Positions 7,807-15,670 of a stretch of DNA of 16,738 nt are shown piece after piece. The DNA comes from an uncultured Prevotellaceae bacterium. Lineage in GTDB: Bacteria; Bacteroidota; Bacteroidia; Bacteroidales; Bacteroidaceae. Both the position numbers and the translations under genes were made by a program. Within the stretch, counting starts at the first letter, position 1. Each line of letters opens with the position of its first letter. The stretch lies in NCBI GenBank assembly GCA_937893145.1, contig CALBJW010000138.1:1-16738 (forward strand), given 5' to 3'. The notes under the pieces were generated by a model. It did no database searches and was not told where the DNA came from. It was given only the letters and a program-made list of their open reading frames with translations.

Positions 7807-7890
7807 CTAAAAATGTTCGAATAAAAAGAATTTCATTGTGTTTTTTCGCTATTTTAATAGTATGGTAACAATTTTTACAAAAAAAAACAT

Positions 7891-7898
7891 TACATTTG
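7891..7898 (+). promoter_or_regulatory. -7 promoter box of the V-type ATPase operon
   Basis: TACATTTG fully matches TAnnTTTG and lies 44 nt before the ATG of the subunit E gene. Predicted transcription begins near 7905. No clean -33 TTTG is present. This is the only promoter-like box I found upstream of the operon; none was seen before the A, D or K genes, so they probably depend on read-through from here. Confidence 0.55.
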
Positions 7899-7942
7899 TG
7901 CACAAAACTAATATAATTAAATTAATAATATAACGAAACAAG

Positions 7943-8533
7943 ATGGAAAACAAAATTCAGGAACTTGCTGAAAAACTCCTCAAAGAAGGAGTTGAGCGTG
8001 GTCAGTCTGAAGCCGAGAAGATTATAGCAGAAGCTCAGAAGAAGGCAGAAGCTATCATCGCCGCAGCAAAGGAAGAAGCTGCAGGTATCAATGCTCAGGC
8101 AAAGAAAGATGCTCAGGCTCTTAACGAGAACACAAAGTCGGAAATCAAGATGTATGCTGCACAGGCTCTTAATGGTCTTAAGAGTGAGGTTGCAAATGTC
8201 ATCGGTGACAACGTAGTAAAGGCCGCTTCTGCTAAGATTGCAGGCGACAAGGACTTCATGAATCAGTTTGTTCTCAAGCTCGCTGAAAAGTGGGGCGCAC
8301 AGGAGGACATCGTTATTTCTACTGAAGATGCAGAAGGCCTTAAGGCTGTGTTTGCAAAAGAGGCAAAGGCACTCCTTGACAAGGGCGTGAAGATTGAACA
8401 GGTTAATGGCCAGAAGGCAGCATTCACTGTTCAGCCAGCAGATGGCTCTTACAAGGTAAACTTCGGTGAAGCAGAATTTACAGAATATTTCAAGAACTTC
8501 CTTCGTCCACAGCTTGTGGATATGATATTTTAA
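7943..8533 (+). CDS. atpE: V-type ATPase subunit E (peripheral stalk)
   Basis: This 196-residue first gene of the V-type ATPase operon encodes the peripheral stalk subunit that holds the catalytic A3B3 head against rotation. Residues 1 to about 95 form a long Ala/Lys/Glu/Gln-rich helix typical of the E-subunit N-terminal coiled coil. Residues about 100-196 form the mixed globular C-terminal domain that binds the top of the A/B head. In other V-type ATPases E pairs with subunit G (or H), but no G-like gene is present here, so E may pair with itself or with a product encoded elsewhere. The start is the only ATG after the -7 box at 7891-7898. The stop is 3 nt before the DUF2764 gene. Codon use is noticeably less AT-rich than in the left half of the window, as expected for a highly expressed operon. 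Confidence 0.88.
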   Translation: MENKIQELAEKLLKEGVERGQSEAEKIIAEAQKKAEAIIAAAKEEAAGINAQAKKDAQALNENTKSEIKMYAAQALNGLKSEVANVIGDNVVKAASAKIAGDKDFMNQFVLKLAEKWGAQEDIVISTEDAEGLKAVFAKEAKALLDKGVKIEQVNGQKAAFTVQPADGSYKVNFGEAEFTEYFKNFLRPQLVDMIF

Positions 8534-8536
8534 TTA

Positions 8537-9385
8537 ATGGGAAATTACTATTGCATGATGGCAGGATTGCCAGATATCACACTTGATAGCAAGTTGGATA
8601 TTAGCATTCCTGACATTAGAGAGGAAATTGATATGAACTTCTCCGACAAGGACAAGAAGCTCATCTTTTATTTCTTCCTCGAGAACGATTGCAAGAATCT
8701 CGTAAAGCTCCTCAAGGATCCGAATGCGGAGATTGATCCAAATTCAAACTATATCATGGAGCAGTATCGAGATTTGATTACGTCTGCGCGTGAAATGAAC
8801 TTCAATGTGCATCGTTACCCTGCCTTCATGTCTGAGTTTGCCCGTAACTATAATTATAATAAGGACACAGAAGGATACTATCCTGAGGATGAACTCCAGT
8901 TGGCATTCTACGAATATGCCATGCAGTGCCCTGACAAGATGATTAGTAATTGGTACAAACTCAATCTTGACATTAACAACATACTTACAGCAATGATTGC
9001 TCGCAAGAATGGTTGGAACGTGTCAGATTTCATCAAGGGAGACAACGAAGTCACTGAGATGATTCGTACTAACACCACAAAGGACTTCGACTTGAGTGCC
9101 GAATACGATTATGTAAAGGACTTGATGGCCATCGTGGACTGCGAAGACCCAGTGGAAAAGGAAAAGAAGATTGATGCGTTCAAATGGCTTTGGCTTGAGG
9201 AACAGACTTTCTTCAACATCTTCTCTGTAGATGCTGTATTTGCTTATCTCTGTAAGGTCAATATGCTTACACGCTGGGATAAGCTTGATGTAGAACAGGG
9301 ACAGGCTAAGTTCCGCCAAATCATTGAAGAATTGAGAGGCGAGGCTAAGGTTCCAGAAGAGTTCACAACCTACATGCAGAAATAA
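8537..9385 (+). CDS. DUF2764 protein of the Bacteroidota V-type ATPase operon (C/d-like position)
   Basis: This 282-residue soluble protein matches the DUF2764 family as I know it. It has the N-terminal signature GNYYCMMAGLPDI, a long alpha-helical body rich in Tyr, Asn and acidic residues, no membrane segments, and the C-terminal element LTRWDKLDVEQGQAKFR. The family occurs in V-type ATPase operons of Bacteroidota between E and A, exactly the place where subunit C (V-ATPase d) lies in archaeal and Enterococcus operons. By position and all-helical nature it probably acts as the C/d-type adaptor linking the central rotor stalk to the K ring; that role is inference. It starts 3 nt after the E stop and is followed by a 42-nt gap before A. 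Confidence 0.85.
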   Translation: MGNYYCMMAGLPDITLDSKLDISIPDIREEIDMNFSDKDKKLIFYFFLENDCKNLVKLLKDPNAEIDPNSNYIMEQYRDLITSAREMNFNVHRYPAFMSEFARNYNYNKDTEGYYPEDELQLAFYEYAMQCPDKMISNWYKLNLDINNILTAMIARKNGWNVSDFIKGDNEVTEMIRTNTTKDFDLSAEYDYVKDLMAIVDCEDPVEKEKKIDAFKWLWLEEQTFFNIFSVDAVFAYLCKVNMLTRWDKLDVEQGQAKFRQIIEELRGEAKVPEEFTTYMQK

Positions 9386-9427
9386 GAAGGTGCATAAAAC
9401 AAATCAGAATAATAAAACAAAAAGATA

Positions 9428-11173
9428 ATGACTAAAGGTACAGTACAAGGCGTAATTGCCAACATGGTGACTATCCAGGTTGACGGTCCAGTATCTCAGG
9501 GTGAAATCTGTTTCATCGAGACTGGTGGCGACAAGTTGATGTCTGAGGTTATCAAGGTTGTTGGTAGTGACGTTTACGTTCAGGTGTTTGAGTCAACACG
9601 TGGACTTAAGGTCGGTGCTCCAGTTGAGTTCACTGGCCACATGCTTGAGATCCAGTTGGGTCCTGGTATGCTTTCAAAGAACTATGATGGTCTTCAGAAC
9701 GACCTCGACAAGATGGACGGCGTATTCTTGAAGCGCGGTCAGTACACAGCACCACTTGATGACGACCGTGAGTGGGACTTCACTCCTATCGCTAAGGTTG
9801 GTGATGAGGTTGAATCATCAGCATGGCTTGGTGAAGTCATCGAGAACTCGCAGAAGCTCAAGATTATGGTTCCATTCCAGATGGTAGGAAAGGCAAAGGT
9901 GAAGAGCATCGCTGCTGCTGGCAAGTACAAGATTCATGATACTATGGCTGTTCTCGTTAAGGAGGATGGTACAGAAGTGAAGGTTGATATGGTACAGCAC
10001 TGGCCTGTTAAGTTTGCCATGACAAACTACAAGCAGAAGCCACGTCCATTCAAGCTTCTTGAAACAGGTGTTCGTACAATCGACACATTCAACCCAATCG
10101 TAGAGGGTGGTACAGGATTCATCCCTGGTCCATTCGGTACTGGTAAGACAGTGCTTCAGCATGCCATCTCTAAGCAGGCAGAAGCCGACATCGTAATCAT
10201 CGCAGCCTGTGGTGAGCGTGCAAATGAGGTAGTAGAAATCTTCACAGAGTTCCCAGAACTTGATGACCCACACACTGGTCGTAAGCTCATGGAGCGTACT
10301 ATCATCATCGCCAATACTTCAAACATGCCAGTTGCTGCCCGTGAAGCATCCGTATATACTGCTATGACAATGGCTGAGTACTATCGCTCGATGGGTCTTC
10401 GTGTACTTCTCATGGCCGACTCAACTTCTCGTTGGGCTCAGGCACTCCGTGAGATGTCAAACCGTATGGAAGAGTTGCCTGGACCTGATGCGTTCCCAAT
10501 GGACCTCGGTGCCCTCATCTCTAACTTCTACGGTCGTGCAGGATATGTTTACCTCAACAATGGTGAGGTTGGTTCTATCACATTCATCGGTACTGTATCA
10601 CCAGCCGGTGGTAACTTGAAGGAACCTGTAACAGAAAATACAAAGAAGGTAGCACGTTGTTTCTACGGACTTGAGCAGGACCGTGCCGACAAGAAGCGTT
10701 ACCCAGCTGTAAACCCTATCGACTCATACTCTAAGTATCTTGAATATCCTGAGTTCGCAGAGTATATCTCTAAGAAGATTAACGATGCATGGATTCCAAA
10801 GGTACTCTCTCTCAAGACTCGTATGCAGCGTGGTAAGGAAATCGCAGAACAGATCAACATCCTCGGTGATGATGGTGTACCTGTAGATTACCATGTAGTA
10901 TTCTGGAAGTCAGAAATCATCGACTTCGTTATCCTTCAGCAGGATGCATTCGACGAGATTGATGCCGTAACAAGTCTTGAGCGTCAGGAAGAGATTCTTA
11001 ATCTTGTAACAGACATCTGTGAGAAGGACTTCCAGTTCGATGACTTCCTCCAGTGCGTTGACTACTTCCGTAAGCTTATCAACCTCTGTAAGCAGATGAA
11101 CTACTCACAGTACAAGAGTGAAGATTATTACAGTTTCGTTAACCAAATTCGCGAGATGCTCGCAACTAAATAA
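9428..11173 (+). CDS. atpA: V-type ATPase catalytic subunit A
   Basis: This 581-residue catalytic subunit binds and hydrolyses (or synthesises) ATP in the A3B3 head. The P-loop GPFGTGKT is at 234-241 (Lys240), the catalytic glutamate lies in CGER (Glu263), and the Walker B strand LLMAD ends at Asp331. The A-type-specific non-homologous insertion occupies about 115-190. Length agrees with the roughly 580-590 residues of the family. The segment VSPAGGNLKEPVTENT (390-405) differs from the VSPPGGDFSEPVT form common elsewhere, in keeping with a Bacteroidota subgroup. The start is ATG, 42 nt after the DUF2764 gene; the next gene (B) begins 2 nt after the stop. Confidence 0.97.
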   Translation: MTKGTVQGVIANMVTIQVDGPVSQGEICFIETGGDKLMSEVIKVVGSDVYVQVFESTRGLKVGAPVEFTGHMLEIQLGPGMLSKNYDGLQNDLDKMDGVFLKRGQYTAPLDDDREWDFTPIAKVGDEVESSAWLGEVIENSQKLKIMVPFQMVGKAKVKSIAAAGKYKIHDTMAVLVKEDGTEVKVDMVQHWPVKFAMTNYKQKPRPFKLLETGVRTIDTFNPIVEGGTGFIPGPFGTGKTVLQHAISKQAEADIVIIAACGERANEVVEIFTEFPELDDPHTGRKLMERTIIIANTSNMPVAAREASVYTAMTMAEYYRSMGLRVLLMADSTSRWAQALREMSNRMEELPGPDAFPMDLGALISNFYGRAGYVYLNNGEVGSITFIGTVSPAGGNLKEPVTENTKKVARCFYGLEQDRADKKRYPAVNPIDSYSKYLEYPEFAEYISKKINDAWIPKVLSLKTRMQRGKEIAEQINILGDDGVPVDYHVVFWKSEIIDFVILQQDAFDEIDAVTSLERQEEILNLVTDICEKDFQFDDFLQCVDYFRKLINLCKQMNYSQYKSEDYYSFVNQIREMLATK

Positions 11174-11175
11174 TC

Positions 11176-12498
11176 ATGGCAACTGCATTTCAGAAAGTAT
11201 ATACTAAAATTGGACAGATAACAAAGGCCACTGTTTCGTTGAAAGCAAAAGGCGTTGGTTATGACGAGCTCGCAACTATCAATGGTAAGCTTGCTCAGGT
11301 AGTAAAAATTGCAGGTGACGATGTTACACTTCAGGTGTTTGAGGGTACAGGTGGTATTCCTACAAATGCAGAGGTTGTATTCCTTGGCAAGTCACCATCA
11401 CTCAAGGTAGGCGACCAGCTCGCAGGTCGTTTCTTCAATGCATACGGTACCCCTATCGATGGTGGACCAGAGGTTGAAGGTACAGAAGTGCCAATCGGTG
11501 GTCCTTCAGTGAACCCTGTTCGCCGTAAGCAGCCATCTGAACTCATCGCAACGGGTATCGCAGGTATCGACCTCAACAATACACTTGTGTCAGGACAGAA
11601 GATACCATTCTTCGCAGACCCAGACCAGCCATTCAACGAAGTAATGGCTATGGTAGCCCTCCGTGCAAAGGTTGACAAGATCATCCTCGGTGGTATGGGT
11701 ATGACAAACGATGACTACTACTTCTTCAAGAACACATTCTCAAACGCTGGTGCTCTTGACCGTATCATTGCATTCATGAACACAACTGAGGACCCAGCCG
11801 TAGAGCGACTCCTCATCCCAGATATGGCACTTACTGCAGCAGAGTACTTCGCAGTAGAGAAGCATGAGCAGGTACTTGTACTCCTCACAGATATGACTTC
11901 ATACGCTGACTCACTCTCAATCGTAAGTAACCGTATGGACCAGATTCCTTCAAAGGACTCAATGCCAGGTTCACTCTATTCCGACCTCGCAAAGATTTAC
12001 GAGAAGGCAGTACAGTTCCCAGAGAATGCAGGTGGTGGTTCTATCACAATCATCGCCGTAACAACACTTTCTGGTGGTGATATCACTCACGCTGTGCCAG
12101 ATAATACAGGTTATATCACAGAAGGTCAGCTCTTCCTTCGTCGTGACTCTGATATCGGTAAGGTTATCGTTGACCCATTCCGTTCACTCTCACGTTTGAA
12201 GCAGCTCGTAGCAGGTAAGAAGACTCGTAAGGACCACTCACAGGTGATGAATGCCGCTATCCGTCTTTACTCTGATGCAGCCAATGCAAAGACAAAGCTC
12301 GAGAACGGTTTCGACCTTACAGACTACGACTTGCGTTGTCTTGACTTCGCCAAGGATTACGCAAGCAAACTCCTTGCTATCGACGTAAACCTCGACACTG
12401 AAGAGATGCTCGACGTGACTTGGTCACTCTTCCGCAAGTACTTCAAGATTGAAGAGGTCAACATCAAGAAAGAGTTTACTGATATTTACTGGAATTAA
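11176..12498 (+). CDS. atpB: V-type ATPase regulatory subunit B
   Basis: This 440-residue non-catalytic partner of A forms half of each nucleotide interface. It lacks a P-loop, as expected for B. Family features are the DITHAVPDNTGYITEGQ segment (302-318) and SLSRL (337-341), whose Arg340 corresponds to the arginine finger reaching the A site. The element normally reading SGSGLPHN is replaced by ADPDQPFN (147-154), a marked divergence from archaeal and Enterococcus B. It begins 2 nt after A. The last bases of its stop codon (12496-12498) form the first bases of the inverted repeat that encloses the inserted four-helix-bundle gene, so B is separated from D by about 500 nt instead of the few nucleotides seen elsewhere in the operon. 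Confidence 0.96.
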   Translation: MATAFQKVYTKIGQITKATVSLKAKGVGYDELATINGKLAQVVKIAGDDVTLQVFEGTGGIPTNAEVVFLGKSPSLKVGDQLAGRFFNAYGTPIDGGPEVEGTEVPIGGPSVNPVRRKQPSELIATGIAGIDLNNTLVSGQKIPFFADPDQPFNEVMAMVALRAKVDKIILGGMGMTNDDYYFFKNTFSNAGALDRIIAFMNTTEDPAVERLLIPDMALTAAEYFAVEKHEQVLVLLTDMTSYADSLSIVSNRMDQIPSKDSMPGSLYSDLAKIYEKAVQFPENAGGGSITIIAVTTLSGGDITHAVPDNTGYITEGQLFLRRDSDIGKVIVDPFRSLSRLKQLVAGKKTRKDHSQVMNAAIRLYSDAANAKTKLENGFDLTDYDLRCLDFAKDYASKLLAIDVNLDTEEMLDVTWSLFRKYFKIEEVNIKKEFTDIYWN

Positions 12499-12529
12499 TT
12501 CATAATTCATAATTCATAATTCATAATTA
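12496..12529 (+). repeat. Left arm of the 34-bp inverted repeat, (AATTCAT)x4.6
   Basis: Four complete AATTCAT units at 12497-12524 are followed by AATT and an A. Together with T12496 they are exactly complementary to 12967-13000. The arm starts at the first base of the B stop codon. Confidence 0.95.
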
Positions 12530-12538
12530 GGCTGTGCA

Positions 12539-12901
12539 ATGAAGGGTAAAGATGATAATGCCATACTTGTTAAAAGCAAAGTTTTTGCAATAAGGTGCAT
12601 TCGTCTTTATCAGTACCTTACCGATACAAAGCACGAATATGTAATGTCCAAGCAACTATTGCGTTGTGGCACAAGTATTGGTGCAAATGTAAAAGAAGCT
12701 GTAAGAGGTCAGAGCAGAGCCGACTTCGGAGCGAAATTAAATATATCGCTTAAAGAAGCAAGTGAATGTGAATATTGGATTGAATTACTCCACGAAACTG
12801 ATTATATATCTGATGCAGAATGCGAAAGCATCTTGTCGGATTGTGTAGAATTAATTAAATTATTAACCTCAATCGTAAAATCTACATTCAATAATGATTA
12901 G
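12539..12901 (+). CDS. Four-helix-bundle protein of the 23S rRNA intervening-sequence family
   Basis: This 120-residue protein belongs to the four-helix-bundle family named after proteins encoded in 23S rRNA intervening sequences (PF05635, S23-like). The family core is clear: KQLLRCGTSIGANVKEAV (38-55), GQSRADFGAKLNISLKEA (57-74) and ECEYWIELL (76-84), followed by a fourth helix around 92-115. Length is typical. Members are basic to neutral bundles thought to bind nucleic acid, and relatives (Avd) assist diversity-generating retroelements, but no reverse transcriptase or template repeat is present here. It interrupts the V-type ATPase operon between B and D, is enclosed by inverted repeats, and uses AT-rich codons unlike its neighbours, all suggesting acquisition. 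No promoter or ribosome-binding site was found directly upstream, so expression probably comes from operon read-through. Confidence 0.9.
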   Translation: MKGKDDNAILVKSKVFAIRCIRLYQYLTDTKHEYVMSKQLLRCGTSIGANVKEAVRGQSRADFGAKLNISLKEASECEYWIELLHETDYISDAECESILSDCVELIKLLTSIVKSTFNND

Positions 12902-12966
12902 TGAATAATTATCCCCTCTCAACCTGAAGAAGGAACAGATTGCTCCCTCTACAGTCCGGAGGCATA

Positions 12967-13002
12967 TAATTATGAATTATGAATTATGAATTATGAATTA
13001 TG
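12967..13002 (+). repeat. Right arm of the inverted repeat, (AATTATG)x5, containing the D start codon
   Basis: Five complete AATTATG units run from 12968 to 13002, and the ATG of the last unit is the start codon of subunit D. Bases 12967-13000 are exactly complementary to 12496-12529. Each unit supplies an ATG (12972, 12979, 12986, 12993, 13000); all but the last run into stop codons within 5-8 codons. A GGAGG at 12958-12962 lies 9 nt before the first ATG. Confidence 0.95.
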
Positions 13003-13614
13003 ATAAAGTTTCAATATAACAAAACATCGCTTCAGCAACTCGAGAAGAACCTGAAGATGCGTCAGCGCACCTTGCCTATCATCAAGAGCAAGGAGACTGC
13101 CTTGCGTCTTGAGGTGAAGAAGTGTAAGGAAGAGGCAGATGAGTTGGAACAGAAACTTCAGAACCAAATCCAAGGTTACGAGTCGATGTATGCCCTTTGG
13201 GGTGAATTCGACACATCACTCGTTAGCCTCAAGGATGTACAGTTAGATATTAAGAAGGTAGCGGGCGTGCGTGTGCCTGTACTTCTTAATATAGAACTCG
13301 AAACAAAGAAGTTTGGTTTGTTCTCAGCTCCAAAGTGGTACTTCGATGGTATCAATCTTCTTCAGGGCCTTGCAAAGACAGCCGTTGAACGAGAATTCGT
13401 TCTTGCAAAGCTGTCCCTTCTCGACCATGCGCGTAAGAAGACCACTCAGAAGGTTAACCTCTTCGAGAAGGTTCAGATTCCTGGATTCCAGGAGGCTGTA
13501 CGCAAGATTAAGCGATTCATGGAAGACGAGGAGAACCTCTCTAAGTCTTCACAGAAAATCTTGAAGTCACTTCAAGAGAAAAGAGCAAGAAAGGAGGCAG
13601 AGGAAGCAGTATGA
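13000..13614 (+). CDS. atpD: V-type ATPase central stalk subunit D
   Basis: This 204-residue subunit forms the rotating axle of the V-type ATPase. The N-terminal helix (about 5-70, Lys/Glu/Gln-rich heptads) and the C-terminal helix (about 125-200) would form the antiparallel coiled coil inside the A3B3 head. The middle part (about 85-120) is the globular foot that usually contacts subunit F and the C/d adaptor. The ATG is the last of five ATGs supplied by the 7-bp repeat arm; the other four run quickly into stops. In mRNA its first base would pair with the B stop codon region, so initiation may depend on opening or cutting that stem. The stop overlaps the I start (ATGA, 13611-13614), indicating translational coupling to I. 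Confidence 0.94.
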   Translation: MIKFQYNKTSLQQLEKNLKMRQRTLPIIKSKETALRLEVKKCKEEADELEQKLQNQIQGYESMYALWGEFDTSLVSLKDVQLDIKKVAGVRVPVLLNIELETKKFGLFSAPKWYFDGINLLQGLAKTAVEREFVLAKLSLLDHARKKTTQKVNLFEKVQIPGFQEAVRKIKRFMEDEENLSKSSQKILKSLQEKRARKEAEEAV

Positions 13615-15488
13615 TTCAGAAAATGAAGAAACTCACATTCCTTGTTACCAACAAGGAGTATGACAAGTTTATCAGTGACATACGCGAACTTGGTATCGTC
13701 CATGTTGATATGCTTCAGCAGGGCGCAACAAGCGATGAACTCACTTCTGCACTCTCACTTGCTGACCGTTACAAGCAGGCTATCAAGGTCCTCGACTTCG
13801 CAAAGGACAGCTACACTCCAAACAATGCCTACACAGCACAGCCTGCCAATGCAGACGAAGCTCTTGCATTGCTTGAGGAGGTAGAACGTCTTGCTGCAGA
13901 AGAGAACAACCTGAAGCATCAGATTGATGCAGTCACTAAGGACCATGACCTCATAGACCCTTGGGGTGAGTTCTCTTGGGACACTATCGCCCAGCTTGAG
14001 GCTTCTGGTTATGCACCTTATTTCTATTGCATTGGCAACAAGCAATATAAGGCAGAGTGGGTTGACAAGTATTTCGCTACTCCTATCAACGAGTTGCAGA
14101 AGAAGATTTACTTTGTTGCATTCTCAAGTGAAGGTGAACCAGACATCACAGCAGAGCGTATCTATTTGCCAAAGCAGTCGCTTTCTTCATTGAAGGCACA
14201 GCTTAAGGAACTTGACTCTAAGTTGGCAGATGTTCATGAGGCTCTTCTTAAAGTCAATGCCGAGAGCCGTGCTTCTATCGAGGCTGGTCAGATTGCAGCA
14301 GACAATGATATCGCCCTCTCAAAGGTGCATCTCAGCAACGAAAGCATTGCAGCCGACCAGGTCAAGTTGATGATTGGTTGGTCGCTCGAAGAGAATGCAG
14401 AGCAGATTGTGGACTATCTTGAGAAGTCTGGTGTTTACTACGAGATAGCAGACCCTGAGTTTGATGATGATGTGCCTATCAAGATTAAGAACAATAAGTT
14501 TGCAACCTTGTTCGAACCAATCTTGCGCATGTACTCATTGCCAAACTATCATGATATCGACCCACTTCCACTCTTCGCACCATTCTTCATGCTGTTCTTC
14601 GGACTCTGTATGGGCGACCTTGGTTACGGTCTTATCATCACAGCCATTTCCGTTGCAATCATCTTCGCGAAGCCAGACCTCAAGTCGTATGGTCAGCTTG
14701 GAGCGTTGCTTGGTGGCATGACATGTATTTGCGGTTTCATCACAGGTACCTTCTTCGGTATCGACCTTGCACATGTCGATTGGGCATTCATGAAGCCTAT
14801 CCAGCCATACTTCGTCAACGACTCCATGAAGGAGAGCTTCTTTGGCTACTCACCAATGATGGTCATCTCTGTCATCATCGGTCTCATTCAGGTGCTTATC
14901 GGTATGACTATGGCAGGCTGCAAGGCAGTGAAGAACTACGGATTCATCTATGGTGTAGGTAAGTTCTCATGGGTTCTTGCCCTCGTTAGTGCCGTTATCC
15001 TCTTTGGTCTTCCAATGTTCGGAGTCGTACTCCCTACATTCGTTCAGTATGTCCTCTATGCCCTCATCGCTGTAGCAGCATTCGGCATCTATTTCCTCAA
15101 CAACCCTGCAGCATACGCAAAGGCAGGCAGTTTGAAGAAGTTGCTTGGTGTGGGTATGAACCTCGGTTCTGGTCTTTGGGCAACATACGGCATGTCAACA
15201 GGTCTGCTTGGTGACCTCCTCTCGTATATCCGTCTCTTCGCACTCGGATTGACTGGTGGTGTACTTGGTAGCGTGTTCAACTCACTTGCAATGGACATGA
15301 GTCCACAGATTCCAGTCGTACATGAGATTGTGATGGTCATCATCCTCCTCTTCGGACATGGTATCAACTTTGGTCTCTGTATGATTTCATCATTCGTTCA
15401 CCCTATGCGACTCACCTTCGTGGAGTACTTCAAGAATGCAGAGTTCGATGGTAACGGTAAGGAATACAATCCATTCAAATTAAAGTAA
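13611..15488 (+). CDS. atpI: V-type ATPase membrane subunit I (a-subunit)
   Basis: This 625-residue membrane subunit forms the ion half-channels beside the K ring. Residues 1 to about 310 are cytoplasmic, with two long helical hairpin parts (about 45-110 and 190-230) that bind the peripheral stalk. Residues about 320-605 contain seven or eight hydrophobic helices. The essential channel arginine is Arg541 in LLSYIRLFALGL, and GDLGYG (335-340) and SFVHPMRLTFVEYF (594-607) are conserved family elements. The length is near the usual 600-660. It starts in the ATGA overlap with D. After its stop codon comes a 237-nt non-coding stretch that is almost entirely a MITE-like element, before the K gene. 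Confidence 0.95.
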   Translation: MIQKMKKLTFLVTNKEYDKFISDIRELGIVHVDMLQQGATSDELTSALSLADRYKQAIKVLDFAKDSYTPNNAYTAQPANADEALALLEEVERLAAEENNLKHQIDAVTKDHDLIDPWGEFSWDTIAQLEASGYAPYFYCIGNKQYKAEWVDKYFATPINELQKKIYFVAFSSEGEPDITAERIYLPKQSLSSLKAQLKELDSKLADVHEALLKVNAESRASIEAGQIAADNDIALSKVHLSNESIAADQVKLMIGWSLEENAEQIVDYLEKSGVYYEIADPEFDDDVPIKIKNNKFATLFEPILRMYSLPNYHDIDPLPLFAPFFMLFFGLCMGDLGYGLIITAISVAIIFAKPDLKSYGQLGALLGGMTCICGFITGTFFGIDLAHVDWAFMKPIQPYFVNDSMKESFFGYSPMMVISVIIGLIQVLIGMTMAGCKAVKNYGFIYGVGKFSWVLALVSAVILFGLPMFGVVLPTFVQYVLYALIAVAAFGIYFLNNPAAYAKAGSLKKLLGVGMNLGSGLWATYGMSTGLLGDLLSYIRLFALGLTGGVLGSVFNSLAMDMSPQIPVVHEIVMVIILLFGHGINFGLCMISSFVHPMRLTFVEYFKNAEFDGNGKEYNPFKLK

Positions 15489-15489
15489 A

Positions 15490-15533
15490 AGACCCACCCC
15501 ATCCCTCCCTATAGGGAGGGGGTAGGAAGTTAC
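15490..15533 (+). repeat. Left terminal inverted repeat of the MITE-like element
   Basis: It starts with AGACCCACCCC and contains the perfect palindrome CCCTCCCTATAGGGAGGG (15503-15520). It ends with AGTTAC, matching the inner end of the opposite arm. The C runs at 15493-15509 correspond to a G-quadruplex motif on the minus strand. Confidence 0.9.
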
Positions 15534-15670
15534 AAGATTTTTCCGGATTCTCCAGCTTGGTTAAGCCCTTCTCATGGGTGGCAGGAGTTAATCCAATTTT
15601 ATAAAACATTATTATTAACAAATTAAAAATTGCCCGCTATAACTCGGTGGACTTGTAGATAATTAGAATA

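Larger units (their letters stand above)
12496..13000. mobile_element. IVS-like inserted element: four-helix-bundle gene inside a 34-bp inverted repeat
   Basis: This 505-bp element occupies the whole gap between the B stop codon and the D start codon. Its ends are perfect inverted complements (12496-12529 and 12967-13000, 34 bp), made of tandem 7-bp units. Inside lie one gene (12539-12901) starting 10 nt from the left arm, and 65 nt of non-coding sequence on the right. The architecture, a long stem around a gene for a four-helix-bundle protein, is that of the intervening sequences found in bacterial 23S rRNA, but here it lies in a protein operon. No target-site duplication and no transposase are visible, so mobility is inference; it could also be fixed and serve as an RNA processing site. 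Confidence 0.6.

Noticed and set aside
7769..7903. N-terminal extension of the 63-residue minus-strand protein to 108 residues
   Set aside because: A -7 promoter box lies inside the extension (7799-7806), and the sequence there is AT-rich intergenic in character; the ATG at 7768 fits better.
12539..12901. Avd accessory protein of a diversity-generating retroelement
   Set aside because: The fold family is related, but there is no reverse transcriptase, template repeat or variable repeat in the window.
12497..13002. CRISPR array
   Set aside because: The repeats are contiguous 7-mers with no spacers, and no cas genes are near.
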